Shown: positions 42,573 to 50,957 of the stretch, piece after piece
Layout: every line of letters begins with the position of its first letter
Numbering within the stretch: the first letter of the stretch is position 1
Source of the DNA: Pseudolabrys sp.
GTDB lineage: Bacteria > Pseudomonadota > Alphaproteobacteria > Rhizobiales > Xanthobacteraceae
Length of the DNA stretch: 64,000 bases
Assembly (NCBI GenBank): GCA_029980465.1
Contig: JARYIJ010000001.1
Span: 2,133,749-2,197,748, forward strand
Direction: 5' to 3'
Notes under the pieces: model-generated
The model's database searches: none
Told to the model about the DNA's origin: nothing
The model's input: the letters and a program-made list of their open reading frames with translations, nothing else
Made by a program: the position numbers and the translations under genes

Positions 42573-42600
42573 AGCGCTCCTCACCATGAGGCTGGTCGAT

Positions 42601-44994
42601 TCAGATTTTCCCCAGCGCCCTGAGAACAACCTCGGGCGTCATCGGCTGCTCAGTGACGCGGGCGCCCAGCGGCCGCAGCGCGTCGTTGACCGCGTTCATC
42701 ACCACGGCGGGCGCCGAGGCCGTGCCGCTTTCGCCGACGCCCTTGGCGCCGAGCTCCGACACGCTGGTCGGCGTGTGGATATGGGCCACGTCGATGTCGG
42801 GCATCTCGCCGGCCATCGGCGTCAGGTAATCGGCCAGCGTGCCGTTCACGAGCTGCGCCGCGTCATCGTAGATGCAGTGCTCGTAGAGCGCGCCGCCGAG
42901 GCCCTGCACGAAGCCGCCGCGCACCTGCTCGTCGGCGAGCAGCGGATTGACGATGCGGCCGCAGTCCTCGACCACCCAGGCCTTTCGGAGTGTGATGAAG
43001 CCGGTGTCTGTATCGACGTCGACCGTCGCGCCGCTGACACCGTTGGTGAGGATGTAGAGGTCGTCGAGCAGGCGGAACCGGTGCGTCACCGACAGCCGCG
43101 GCTGCACGCTGTTCGGCAGTTCGTGCAACTGGAAATGGCCGATGCGGCCGATCTCCTTGAGCGAGATGCGGCGGCGGTCGGTGCCGGCATCGACAATATG
43201 GCCGTCGACGATGTCGAGGCTGCCGGCCGGCGCCTGCAGCAGCGCGCCGGCGATGGACAGGATCTCGGCGCGCAGTTCGCCGGCCGCCTTGAGCACGGCC
43301 TCGCCGCCGATCGCGGTGGCGCGCGAGGCATAGGTGCCGCCGCCGAACGGCGTCGCGTCGGTGTCGCCGGAAATCACGCGCACCTGATCGAGCGGCACGC
43401 CGAGCGTGGTCGCGGCGATCTGGCCCATCACGGTGTTGACGCCCTGGCCCTGCTCGGTGACGCCGACCGCGCAGATGATGCCGCCGCCCGGATCGAGCCT
43501 GATGGTGCAGGCGTCCTGCAGGGAGATAGGCGCGCCGCCGATGCCGTAATAGCCGTTCGGCCCCGGCGCGGTGCCCTTGATGAAGGCGGCGATGCCGATG
43601 CCGCGATAGATGCCCTGCTTGCGCAATATGGCCTGCTCGGCGCGCAGCGCGGCGTAGTTCATGCGCCGCTCGAGCGCGGCGAGGCATTTCTGGTGCGACA
43701 GCTCCTTCACCTTGATGCCGCCGGCCGTCACCGCCGGATAGCCGTCGTCCGGCATCACGTTGCGCCGCCGGATCTCCAGCGGATCGAGCCCGCAGGCCGC
43801 CGCCGCCATGTCGACCAGGCTCTCCCCGACCGAATTGCCGATCGGGTGGCCGACCGCGCGGTACTGCGAGGTCGGCACCTTGTTCATGTAAACGACGGTC
43901 GCCTTGGCGCGGTAATGCTTGTGCCGGTAGGGGCCGCCGGTGATGGTGAGGACCTGGTTGGCCTCGAACACGCTGGTGCGCGGATACTGCGAATAGGCGC
44001 CGGCGCCGGACAGCACGTCGATCTCTATCGCCTCGATGTCACCGGCTCTGCTGACTGCGAGCCGTGCCTTGATGAGGTTCTCGCGGGCGTGGATATCGGA
44101 GACGAACGATTCGAGCCGGTCGGCGATGAACTTGACCGGCCGGCCGAGCGCCATCGATGCCGCGGCGGTTGCGACCTCGTCGCCGTAGCTGTGGATCTTC
44201 ATGCCGAACGAGCCGCCGACATCCGGCGCGACGATGCGCACATTGTGGTCGGGGATGCCGAGCATGCGCGCATAGATCGTCTGGATCATGTGCGGCGCCT
44301 GGCTCGACGTGTAGAGGATGAGCCGTTCGGCCGGCTTGTTGTAGTCAGCCAGGATGGCGCGGGATTCGAGGCTGACGGCCGTGTGCCGGCCGAACCGGAA
44401 CGTCTCCTCGACCACGATGTCAGCAGCCTTGAATGCCGCATCGACGTCGCCGCTGCCGATCGTCTTCTCGAAGGCGAGATTGTCGCCGAGGTCGGGATGG
44501 ATGACCGGCGTCGTTCGGTCGAGCGCGGTCTCCTTGTCGGCCGCCGCCGGCAGCTCCTGCCACTCGATCTCGACCAGCTCTGCGGCATCCTCGGCCAGCG
44601 CGCGCGATTGCGCCACCACGATTGCAACCGGCTCGCCCTGCCAGCAGGCGCGCTCGATCACCATCGGATATTGCGGCGCCGCCTTCATGCCCGGAAAGCA
44701 GGTCAGCGTGCCGAGCCATGGCGCGGTGATGCGTTCCGCCAGCTCCTTGCCGGTCATGACGAGAGCGACGCCGGGCGCTGTCTTCGCGGCGTTGACATCA
44801 AGTTTGGTTAGGCGCGCATGCGCATATGGGCTGCGCACGAAAGCGGCATGCAGCATGCGCGGCAGCGAGATATCGTCGGTATATTGCCCGGCGCCGGCCA
44901 CGGCCTTGCGCGCGCCCTGCCGCGAGACGGTACGGCCCACGTAAGTGTTCGGACGGTCGAGCGGCGTCAGCTTCGCTTTGATTTCGGCGGTCAT
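42601..44994 (-). CDS. Molybdenum hydroxylase large subunit (xanthine dehydrogenase / CoxL family)
   Basis: A 797-residue molybdopterin-binding subunit of an aerobic-type hydroxylase. Landmarks: DVGGSFGMKIHSYGDEVA, TSQYRAVGHPIGNSVGESL, GVTEQGQGVNTVMGQIAA, FGGGTYASRATAIGG and the catalytic Glu in GAKGVGESGTASAP. The active-site loop reads QYRAVGHP, not AYxCSFR of CO dehydrogenase form I or AYRGAGR of the so-called form II, so it is not a CO dehydrogenase and its substrate is unknown (purine, N-heterocycle or aldehyde). It starts at ATG 44994, overlapping the small-subunit stop in ATGA. Confidence 0.9.
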   Translation of the reverse strand: MTAEIKAKLTPLDRPNTYVGRTVSRQGARKAVAGAGQYTDDISLPRMLHAAFVRSPYAHARLTKLDVNAAKTAPGVALVMTGKELAERITAPWLGTLTCFPGMKAAPQYPMVIERACWQGEPVAIVVAQSRALAEDAAELVEIEWQELPAAADKETALDRTTPVIHPDLGDNLAFEKTIGSGDVDAAFKAADIVVEETFRFGRHTAVSLESRAILADYNKPAERLILYTSSQAPHMIQTIYARMLGIPDHNVRIVAPDVGGSFGMKIHSYGDEVATAAASMALGRPVKFIADRLESFVSDIHARENLIKARLAVSRAGDIEAIEIDVLSGAGAYSQYPRTSVFEANQVLTITGGPYRHKHYRAKATVVYMNKVPTSQYRAVGHPIGNSVGESLVDMAAAACGLDPLEIRRRNVMPDDGYPAVTAGGIKVKELSHQKCLAALERRMNYAALRAEQAILRKQGIYRGIGIAAFIKGTAPGPNGYYGIGGAPISLQDACTIRLDPGGGIICAVGVTEQGQGVNTVMGQIAATTLGVPLDQVRVISGDTDATPFGGGTYASRATAIGGEAVLKAAGELRAEILSIAGALLQAPAGSLDIVDGHIVDAGTDRRRISLKEIGRIGHFQLHELPNSVQPRLSVTHRFRLLDDLYILTNGVSGATVDVDTDTGFITLRKAWVVEDCGRIVNPLLADEQVRGGFVQGLGGALYEHCIYDDAAQLVNGTLADYLTPMAGEMPDIDVAHIHTPTSVSELGAKGVGESGTASAPAVVMNAVNDALRPLGARVTEQPMTPEVVLRALGKI

Positions 44995-45494
44995 GCCAAC
45001 CTCCGGCGCTTGCGCAAGACCGTCTCGATGGCGTCGACGATGGCCTGATAGCCGGTGCAGCGGCAGAAGTTGCCCGACATGAACTCGCGGATGCCGTCGC
45101 GGTCCGGCGTCGCGTCCGACGCGAGCAATTCGGCCGCCGTCATCAGCATGCCCGGCGTGCAGTAGCCGCACTGCAGCGCATTGCGCTCGACGAAGGCAGC
45201 CTGCAGATCGGCGGCTTCGCCCGACGCGGTGAGCCCCTCGATGGTGACGACCTCGGCACCGTCGGCCTGCACCGCGAGCGTCAGGCAGCCGCGTACCACC
45301 GCGCCGTCGAGCCGCAGCGAGCAGGCGCCGCAGATGCCATGCTCGCAGCCGATGTGCGAGCCGGTCAGGCCGAGCCCGGTGCGCAGGAAGTCGATCAGGT
45401 TCTGCCGCACCGGAACGGCGCGCGAGACACGCTCGCCATTGACGGTCATCGTCACCGCCATCGTCTCTTCGAGGCTGTCGTCGGCGAGGCTCAT
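44991..45494 (-). CDS. Molybdenum hydroxylase [2Fe-2S] small subunit (CoxS-like)
   Basis: A 167-residue electron-transfer subunit with two iron-sulfur clusters. The plant-ferredoxin cluster uses GCEHGICGACSLRLDG with a further Cys in VRGCLTLAVQ; the second, helical-domain cluster uses QCGYCTPGML and FCRCTGYQAI. It transfers electrons from the molybdenum site to the FAD subunit. The gene overlaps both neighbours by four bases (ATGA), so the three subunits are translated from one coupled transcript in the order FAD, FeS, Mo. Confidence 0.95.
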   Translation of the reverse strand: MSLADDSLEETMAVTMTVNGERVSRAVPVRQNLIDFLRTGLGLTGSHIGCEHGICGACSLRLDGAVVRGCLTLAVQADGAEVVTIEGLTASGEAADLQAAFVERNALQCGYCTPGMLMTAAELLASDATPDRDGIREFMSGNFCRCTGYQAIVDAIETVLRKRRRLA

Positions 45495-46360
45495 GCGGCG
45501 CGCGCCTTGTCGGGCAGGCCGTCGAGCACGCGCCGGGTGACGACGCGCTGCAGGTGCAGCTTGGCGGCCGGGCTGCCGAAGGTGTTGTCGATCGGGTCGA
45601 GATCGTCAGCGAGCGCGGCGGCGACAGCGTCGTGCGTCGCCGGCGACCAAGCCTTGCCGTCGAGCGCCGCCATCGCGGTTCTGGCCAGCACCGGGCGCGG
45701 CTCGCTGCCGAAGTAGACGAGGCGCGGCGCATGGATAACGCCGGCGTCATGGCGCAGCGTGCAGGCAAGTCCGGCGATGGCGAAGTCGCCGTGGCGGCGG
45801 CTCAGCTCCATGAAGGCCGACAGCGTATCCGGCCGCTGCGGCGGAATCAGCGCCTCGATCAGGAGTTCGTCCGGCCGCCGCGCCGTGTCGTAGAGGCCGT
45901 GGAAGTAATCCTCGGCGGCGACCTGTCGCCGCCCGCGCGTGCTTTCGAGCACCACGGCGCCGCCGAGCGCCAGCAGGCAGGCCGGCATTTCGGCCGACGG
46001 ATCGGCCAGCGCGACGCTGCCGCCGAACGTGCCGCGGTTGCGCACCGCAACGTGAGCGACATTCGGCATCGCCTCGGCGATCAGCGGCAGATGCCGGGCG
46101 ATGAGCGGCGAGCGCATCACCTCGACGTGGCGGGCGAGGGCGCCGATCCGCACCGCGCCGTCGGCGAGCGCAATGCCCTTGAGTTTGGCGATGCGGTTGA
46201 TGTCGACGACGACGCGCGGCCGCGACAGCCGCATGTTGAGCACCGGCATCAGGCTCTGGCCGCCGGCCAGGATGCTGGCATCCTCGCCGTGCTCGGCCAG
46301 CAGCAGCACGGCCTCGGCGATGCTGGCGGGCCGGACATAATGGAAGCGGGCTGGTTTCAC
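45491..46360 (-). CDS. Molybdenum hydroxylase FAD-binding subunit (CoxM-like)
   Basis: A 289-residue flavoprotein subunit with the family FAD motifs ILAGGQSLMPVLNMRL (residues about 30-46) and VRNRGTFGGSVALADPSAEMPA (about residues 107-128), plus the C-terminal CO_deh_flav_C domain ending in LQRVVTRRVLDGLP. It accepts electrons from the small subunit. First gene of the three-gene operon; its promoter should be in the 88 bases shared with the divergent flavin monooxygenase gene, suggesting the two units serve one catabolic pathway. Confidence 0.93.
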   Translation of the reverse strand: MKPARFHYVRPASIAEAVLLLAEHGEDASILAGGQSLMPVLNMRLSRPRVVVDINRIAKLKGIALADGAVRIGALARHVEVMRSPLIARHLPLIAEAMPNVAHVAVRNRGTFGGSVALADPSAEMPACLLALGGAVVLESTRGRRQVAAEDYFHGLYDTARRPDELLIEALIPPQRPDTLSAFMELSRRHGDFAIAGLACTLRHDAGVIHAPRLVYFGSEPRPVLARTAMAALDGKAWSPATHDAVAAALADDLDPIDNTFGSPAAKLHLQRVVTRRVLDGLPDKARAA

Positions 46361-46448
46361 GCGGCAGGTCCCGGGCGTCTCGGCGCGACGCTAACACACG
46401 CCATTCCGACGCGGTATGACCTCTCGTCAAGCTGCGCTAGAAGACCGC

Positions 46449-47576
46449 ATGCGCATTTCCGTTCTCGGGGCCGGCCCCGCCGGGCTCTATCTCGCCTATC
46501 TGATCAAGCGCCGCCGGCCGGCCGCGCAGGTCCGCGTCGTCGAGCAGAACCCGGCTCATGCCACCTTCGGCTTCGGCGTGGTGTTCTCCGACCGCGCGCT
46601 CGACTTCCTGCGCGAGGACGACCCGGAAACATACGCGGCGATCACGCCGCACATGGAAAGCTGGTCCGACATCACTTTGGTGCACCGGAACGAGCGCATC
46701 GCCATCGACGGCATTGGCTTCGCCGCGGTCGGACGGCTGACGCTTTTGCAGTTGCTGCAGGAGCGGGCGAGGGCGGTTGGCGTGTCGATGGATTTCGAGC
46801 GGCCGTTGCGGTCCCTGGACGAGCTGGATGACGCCGATCTCGTCGTCGGCGCCGATGGCGTCAATTCGCTGGTGCGCAAGACCTTTGCCGATGCGTTCGG
46901 CGCCTCGCTCGCTTATCTCGCCAACCGCTTCGCCTGGTTCGGCACCACCGCGGTATTCGACACACTGACGCAGACGTTCCGGCACACGCCGATCGGCGAT
47001 TTCAACGCGCATCATTATCGTTATGCGCCGGGCCGCAGCACCTTCATCGTCGAGACCGACGCGGCGACCTTCGCCCGCGCCGGCTTCGACACGATGGAGG
47101 AGGGTGACGCGCGGGCGCTGTGCGAGAAGATTTTTGCCGGTGCGCTCGGTGACGCGCGGCTTATCTCCAACAATTCGATCTGGCGCCGCTTCCCGCAGGT
47201 GCGCAATGCACGCTGGCATCACGGCAAATATGTCCTGATCGGCGATGCCGCGCACACCGCGCATTTCTCGATCGGCTCCGGCACCCGGCTGGCGATGGAG
47301 GACGCCATCGCGCTCAACCGTGCGCTTGCCGGCAGCGGCGACGATGTCGCCACGGCGTTGCCGGCTTACGAAAACGCGCGCCGTCCGATCGTCGGCAAGA
47401 TCGTCTCGGGCGCCGACGCCAGCGCGCGCTGGTACGAGGATTTCGCCGGGCACATGGCGCTCGCGCCCATCGACTTCGCGATGGCCTACGTGCAGCGGTC
47501 CGGCCGCATCGATCTCGAGCGGCTGCGCAAGCTTTCGCCGAAATTTGTCGCCCGGTACGAGGCGTCACGTCCCTAG
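46449..47576 (+). CDS. FAD-dependent monooxygenase, class A hydroxylase (salicylyl-CoA 5-hydroxylase-like)
   Basis: A 375-residue aromatic hydroxylase. The N-terminal FAD motif is VLGAGPAGLYLAYLIKRR; the second is DLVVGADGVNSLVRK; the third is YVLIGDAAHTAHFSIGSGTRLAMEDA, where the HFSIGSGT form is typical of the anthraniloyl-/salicylyl-CoA hydroxylase branch. ATNFGFGVVFSD-like wording (ATFGFGVVFSDRALD) also fits that branch. It would hydroxylate an aromatic CoA thioester using NAD(P)H and O2. I chose ATG 46449 (MRISVLGAGPAG); the longer frame adds 11 residues. Divergent from the molybdenum hydroxylase operon. Confidence 0.82.
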   Translation: MRISVLGAGPAGLYLAYLIKRRRPAAQVRVVEQNPAHATFGFGVVFSDRALDFLREDDPETYAAITPHMESWSDITLVHRNERIAIDGIGFAAVGRLTLLQLLQERARAVGVSMDFERPLRSLDELDDADLVVGADGVNSLVRKTFADAFGASLAYLANRFAWFGTTAVFDTLTQTFRHTPIGDFNAHHYRYAPGRSTFIVETDAATFARAGFDTMEEGDARALCEKIFAGALGDARLISNNSIWRRFPQVRNARWHHGKYVLIGDAAHTAHFSIGSGTRLAMEDAIALNRALAGSGDDVATALPAYENARRPIVGKIVSGADASARWYEDFAGHMALAPIDFAMAYVQRSGRIDLERLRKLSPKFVARYEASRP

Positions 47577-47640
47577 CGCGGCCTGTTCGCGTTCGCGCGG
47601 CGACGCCCGAAACGGCAAGCCGACCCCCGCAAAAGGGCGC

Positions 47641-47690
47641 TTGACAGGCCGCTTTATTTAACATACTCGTTAATTAACTGATGTGCTAAA
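47641..47690 (+). promoter_or_regulatory. Candidate promoter and operator of the arsR-like operon
   Basis: TTGACA at 47641-47646 is a good -35 box; the expected -10 region begins near 47664 (TACTCG, weak). Directly after it is an AT-rich stretch containing the perfect 10-base palindrome GTTAATTAAC (47669-47678) flanked by ACATA and TGTGCT. An operator overlapping the -10 box is the usual place for autorepression by an ArsR-family regulator such as the one encoded 20 bases downstream. Confidence 0.45.
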
Positions 47691-47710
47691 TACGACGCTC
47701 GCAAACCGCC

Positions 47711-48106
47711 ATGCCGACCGACCGTCTCAGCGACACCTTTTCCGCCCTGGCCGATCCGACCCGCCGGGCCATCCTGGCGCGGCTCGCGCTCGGCGAGACC
47801 TCGGTGCAGGAACTCGCCAAGCCGTTCCGCATCAGCGCCCCCGCCATCTCCCGGCACCTGAAAGTGCTGGAGGGCGCCGGGCTGATCAGCCGCAGCCGCG
47901 AGGCGCAGTGGCGGCCCTGCAAGATCGAGCCGGCCGGGTTCCGCTCGGTCGATGAATGGCTCGAGCGCTATCGCAAGTTCTGGGAGGAGCGGCTCGACCG
48001 GCTCGACGCCTACCTCGCCACGCTGACCGGCAGCACCGGCCCGCATCCGCAAAGTGATCTGAAAAAGCCGCACAGCAAGGAGCGCAAACGTGGCCGGAAA
48101 AAATAG
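47711..48106 (+). CDS. ArsR-family (winged-helix) transcriptional regulator
   Basis: A 131-residue regulator. The winged-helix domain spans about residues 5-85: SDTFSALADPTRRAILARLALGETSVQELAKPFRISAPAISRHLKVLEGAGLISRSREAQWRPC, with the recognition helix at SAPAISRHLKVL. It lacks the paired Cys of metal-sensing ArsR/SmtB proteins. This subtype is regularly coupled to SRPBCC (AHSA1) genes, as here, and probably represses its own operon. A Lys/Arg-rich tail (KKPHSKERKRGRKK) ends the protein. The next gene starts inside its last codons. Confidence 0.92.
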   Translation: MPTDRLSDTFSALADPTRRAILARLALGETSVQELAKPFRISAPAISRHLKVLEGAGLISRSREAQWRPCKIEPAGFRSVDEWLERYRKFWEERLDRLDAYLATLTGSTGPHPQSDLKKPHSKERKRGRKK

Positions 48107-48590
48107 CGTCGACCTCGCCGGCGATCCGCGCGTCATCACCGGGACCCGCGTCTTTGCCGCGCCGCGCGCGCTGGTGTTTTCGGCGTTCACCGATCCACAG
48201 CACCTCGCGCAGTGGTGGGGACCCGATGGCTTCTCGCTGACGACCAGCGCGTTCGAGTTCCGCCCGGGCGGCGTGTGGCGTTTCGTGATGCACGGCCCGG
48301 ACGGCCGCGACTATCGCAATCGCGTCACCTTCGACGAGATCGTGCCCAACGCGCGCATCGCCTACCGCCACGACGACGGCGGCGACGACATCGACTCCAT
48401 CAAATTTCAAACCGTGGTCACATTCGACGACGACGCTGCCGGCACGACGGTGACGTGGCGGGCGACCTTCCCGGATGCGGAAGCGCGCGCCTTCGTCATC
48501 CGCGAACACGGCGCCGACAAGGGCCTGCTGCAGACCATGGCACGGCTCGACGACTATCTCGCGACCGGACTGAAAACGCCGGGCAACTGA
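48090..48590 (+). CDS. SRPBCC (AHSA1 / START-like) protein 1
   Basis: A 166-residue ligand-binding helix-grip protein. Family signatures are the opening TRVFAAPRALVFSAFTDPQHLAQWWGPDGFS and FRPGGVWRFVMHGPDGRDY; the C-terminal helix is KGLLQTMARLDDYLA. Function of these small AHSA1-type proteins is unknown; they probably bind hydrophobic small molecules. Start GTG 48090 overlaps the arsR-like gene by 17 bases. It is the first of three paralogues in this operon (also 49103 and 50954), with a relic of a fourth at 50901. Confidence 0.88.
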   Translation: MAGKNSVDLAGDPRVITGTRVFAAPRALVFSAFTDPQHLAQWWGPDGFSLTTSAFEFRPGGVWRFVMHGPDGRDYRNRVTFDEIVPNARIAYRHDDGGDDIDSIKFQTVVTFDDDAAGTTVTWRATFPDAEARAFVIREHGADKGLLQTMARLDDYLATGLKTPGN

Positions 48591-48616
48591 TCCGGCCAAC
48601 ACACGGGAGAACGACG

Positions 48617-49030
48617 ATGAACGTGCAGCCTTATCTGTTTTTCAACGGCCAGACCGAACAGGCGCTCGACTTCTACAAGAAGGCGGTCGGCGCCAAGGTG
48701 TCGATGCTGATGCATTTCCGCGACGCGCCGGACCAGAGCAACTGCACGGCCGACATGAAAGACCTGGTGATGCATACGACCTTCACCATCGGCGACACCG
48801 CGATCATGGCCTCGGACGGGATGGGCAAGAGCAAGCCGAACTTCGACGGCTTCTCGCTCACGATCAATGTCAAGGACGAGGCGGAAGCCGAAAAGACGTT
48901 CAAAGCGCTCGCCGACGGCGGCTCGGTCGCGCAGCCGCTGATCGAGACCTTCTTCGCCAAGCGCTGGGGCATGCTGAAGGACAAGTTCGGCGTGCACTGG
49001 ATGGTCATCGCGTCGAAGCCGATGAACTGA
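48617..49030 (+). CDS. VOC-superfamily protein, PhnB-like (1)
   Basis: A 137-residue glyoxalase/bleomycin-resistance fold protein. The PhnB-type signatures are PYLFFNGQTEQALDFYKKAVGA, then GDTAIMASDG and the C-terminal WGMLKDKFGVHWMVI. Members lack a confirmed activity despite the old 3-demethylubiquinone methyltransferase label. ATG 48617 follows a GGGAGAACG ribosome site. It lies between two SRPBCC genes in the ArsR-headed operon. Confidence 0.88.
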   Translation: MNVQPYLFFNGQTEQALDFYKKAVGAKVSMLMHFRDAPDQSNCTADMKDLVMHTTFTIGDTAIMASDGMGKSKPNFDGFSLTINVKDEAEAEKTFKALADGGSVAQPLIETFFAKRWGMLKDKFGVHWMVIASKPMN

Positions 49031-49102
49031 GCGCGCAGGGCGGGCGCTGATGCCCTGGCGCCAGGCCTGGTCCCGAGATGTCGTGAAACCGGAGTAACCC
49101 GA

Positions 49103-49618
49103 ATGAGTAGCGCTCAAGCGCCCGTCGAGCCTTTTGTCATCAGCCGCGTGTTCAACGCGCCGCGCAAGCTGGTGTGGCAGGCCTTCACCGAGGCCGACCG
49201 CCTCAAGCACTGGTTCGGCCCCAAGGGCTTCACGCCCGACGTGTCGAAGATCGACCTGCGCCCCGGCGGCACCTATCACTATCGTCTCGCCGGGCCGGGC
49301 GGCGCGACGATGTGGGGCAAGTGGGTGCTCCGCGAGATCGTGCCGCAGCAGCGCATCGTCATGCTGTCGTCGTTCTCCGACGAGAATGCCGGCACGACGC
49401 GCCATCCGATGGCGCCGACCTGGCCGCTCGTTCTGCACTCGGTCTTCACGTTCGAGGATGCCGGCGAGGGCAAGACCAAACTGACGGTCGAATGGGCGCC
49501 ATACGACGCGTCGCCGGAAGAGATCATGACGTTCGAGGCCGGCCGCCCGAGCATGACGCAAGGCTGGAGCGGCACCTTCGAGCAACTCGAAGCCTATCTC
49601 GCCGGGCTGCAGGCCTGA
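49103..49618 (+). CDS. SRPBCC (AHSA1 / START-like) protein 2
   Basis: A 171-residue paralogue of the 48090 gene. It opens with SRVFNAPRKLVWQAFTEADRLKHWFGPKGF, has LRPGGTYHYRLAGPGG and closes with the amphipathic helix MTQGWSGTFEQLEAYLAGL. The same closing helix pattern survives in the relic at 50901-50957 (EGWSSTFERLSEHLETV). It may bind and shield a small hydrophobic compound. It is 72 bases after the first VOC gene and 30 bases before the second. Confidence 0.88.
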   Translation: MSSAQAPVEPFVISRVFNAPRKLVWQAFTEADRLKHWFGPKGFTPDVSKIDLRPGGTYHYRLAGPGGATMWGKWVLREIVPQQRIVMLSSFSDENAGTTRHPMAPTWPLVLHSVFTFEDAGEGKTKLTVEWAPYDASPEEIMTFEAGRPSMTQGWSGTFEQLEAYLAGLQA

Positions 49619-49648
49619 GCGGCGTCACGGCACAGCAGGAGGAGTCAC

Positions 49649-50146
49649 ATGGCCGTCACCGGACAGAAGATCGCGCCATGCCTGTGGTTCGACACACAGG
49701 CGGAGGATGCCGCGAGGTTCTACGTTTCCGTCTTCAGGAATTCGAAGATCCTCACCATCAGCCATTTCAACAAGGAAGGTCACGAGATTCATGGCCGTCC
49801 CGCCGGCATGGTGATGGTGGCCGAGTTCGAGCTCGACGGTCAGCGCTTCATCGCGCTCAACGGCGGCCCGCAATTCAAGTTCAGCGAAGCGATTTCGCTG
49901 TCGGTGTCCTGCGCCGACCAGGCCGAGGTCGATTACTACTGGGAGAGGCTGACCGCCGATGGCGGCCAGGAAGGGCCGTGCGGCTGGCTCAAGGACAAGT
50001 TTGGCCTGTCCTGGCAGATCGTGCCGGACATCCTGCCGCGGCTTCTCAAGGACTCGCAGTCCGACGTGGCGCAGCGCGTCACCAGGGCGTTCCTGCGGAT
50101 GAAGAAGCTCGACATCGCCGGCATCGAAGCCGCCGCCGCGGCCTGA
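49649..50146 (+). CDS. VOC-superfamily protein, PhnB-like (2)
   Basis: A 165-residue PhnB-type protein with IAPCLWFDTQAEDAARFYVSVF, the segment LDGQRFIALNGGPQFKFSEAISLSVSC, YYWERLTADGGQEGPCGWLKDKFGLSWQIVP and MKKLDIAGIEAA at the end. This longer subtype is widespread beside SRPBCC genes. Its metal-ligand and substrate sites are not clear from sequence. ATG 49649 is preceded by AGGAGGAG, a strong ribosome site. Confidence 0.9.
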   Translation: MAVTGQKIAPCLWFDTQAEDAARFYVSVFRNSKILTISHFNKEGHEIHGRPAGMVMVAEFELDGQRFIALNGGPQFKFSEAISLSVSCADQAEVDYYWERLTADGGQEGPCGWLKDKFGLSWQIVPDILPRLLKDSQSDVAQRVTRAFLRMKKLDIAGIEAAAAA

Positions 50147-50176
50147 GCCGTCACATTCAACAGGACCGGAACCATC

Positions 50177-50839
50177 ATGCCGCTCACGCTCTACTATCAT
50201 CCGCTCTCGTCGTTTTGCCACAAGGTGCTGATCGCGCTCTACGAGAGCGGCGTCGCCTTCACGCCGCGCCTCGTCGATCTCGGCAATCCCGACGATCGCG
50301 CCGCGTTCACTGCGATCTGGCCGATCGGCAAGTTTCCGGTGCTGCGCGACGACGCGCGCAACGTCACCGTGCCGGAATCGACCGTCATCATCGAGTATCT
50401 CGCCCGGCATTATCCCGGCCCGGTCAAGCTCGTGCCGGACGACGCCGAGAAGGCGGCGCAGGTCCGCGAGATCGATCGCTTTTACGATTTCCACATTCAT
50501 CTGCTGATGCAGAAGGTCGTCGGCGACCGGCTTCGCCCCGAAGGCAAAACCGACCCGCACGGCGTCGAAGATGCGGTCCGGCGCGCGCGTGTCGCGCTCG
50601 GCCTGGTCGACAAGGACATGGCGGGCAAGACCTGGGCGGCCGGCGACGACTTCACGATGGCCGATTGCTCCGCCGCGCCGTCGCTGTTCTATATCGACAA
50701 GGCCATCCCGCTTGCGGACGAGTTTCCCAACGCGGCGCGCTATCTCGAGCGGCTCAAGGCGCGGCCGTCCTACGCCCGCGCTCTCAAGGAAGCCGAGCCG
50801 TATTTCCACCTGTTTCCGAAACCGCGGGCGGCGGCATGA
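50177..50839 (+). CDS. Glutathione S-transferase family protein
   Basis: A 220-residue GST. The N-terminal thioredoxin-like domain has LYYHPLSSFCHKVLIALYESGVAF, with Ser/Cys near residues 10-12 as glutathione-activating candidates, then GKFPVLRDD (cis-Pro) and the glutathione gamma-Glu motif PESTVIIEYLARHY. The all-helical domain contains FTMADCSAAPSLFY, the N-capping box motif. It would conjugate or reduce an electrophile, consistent with a detoxification role for the operon. Start ATG 50177, 30 bases after the VOC gene. Confidence 0.9.
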   Translation: MPLTLYYHPLSSFCHKVLIALYESGVAFTPRLVDLGNPDDRAAFTAIWPIGKFPVLRDDARNVTVPESTVIIEYLARHYPGPVKLVPDDAEKAAQVREIDRFYDFHIHLLMQKVVGDRLRPEGKTDPHGVEDAVRRARVALGLVDKDMAGKTWAAGDDFTMADCSAAPSLFYIDKAIPLADEFPNAARYLERLKARPSYARALKEAEPYFHLFPKPRAAA

Positions 50840-50900
50840 TAGCGGCGGTGTCCGCGGACAGCGGGCCGGCCATGTCGCATCTGCTCGGCGCGGCCACACC

Positions 50901-50957
50901 GAAGGCTGGAGCAGCACATTCGAACGTCTGAGCGAACATCTGGAGACCGTGACATGA
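50901..50957 (+). pseudogene. Relic of an SRPBCC gene (C-terminal end only)
   Basis: The frame ending in TGA at 50955-50957 encodes EGWSSTFERLSEHLETVT, which matches the closing helix of the SRPBCC gene at 49103 (QGWSGTFEQLEAYLAGL). Nothing upstream in this frame resembles the rest of the domain, and the GST gene ends about 60 bases before. The relic's stop overlaps the start codon of the following SRPBCC gene in ATGA, so a former coupled gene has been mostly deleted. Confidence 0.6.

Larger units (their letters stand above)
42288..42600. repeat. Intergenic repeat region with nested palindromes (copy A)
   Basis: This 313-base gap between convergent genes is filled with repeats. An outer dispersed repeat (about 42319-42469, starting at AAAAGAGCCCGTC) is shared with 51442-51650. 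Its stem GCGGTGCAGCACGA / GTGGTGCACCGC is interrupted by a 40-base palindromic element (42371-42410). A second REP-type palindrome (about 42517-42590, CCATGGTTCGAGACGCGC paired with GCGCTCCTCACCATGAGG) is likewise interrupted at its apex by another copy of the 40-base element (42533-42572). A further GAGGAGCGAGCGCAGCTCGCGTCTCG hairpin lies at about 42476-42501. Confidence 0.85.

Noticed and set aside
42601..44994. Form I carbon monoxide dehydrogenase (CoxL)
   Set aside because: The diagnostic AYxCSFR active-site loop is absent; the loop reads QYRAVGHP.
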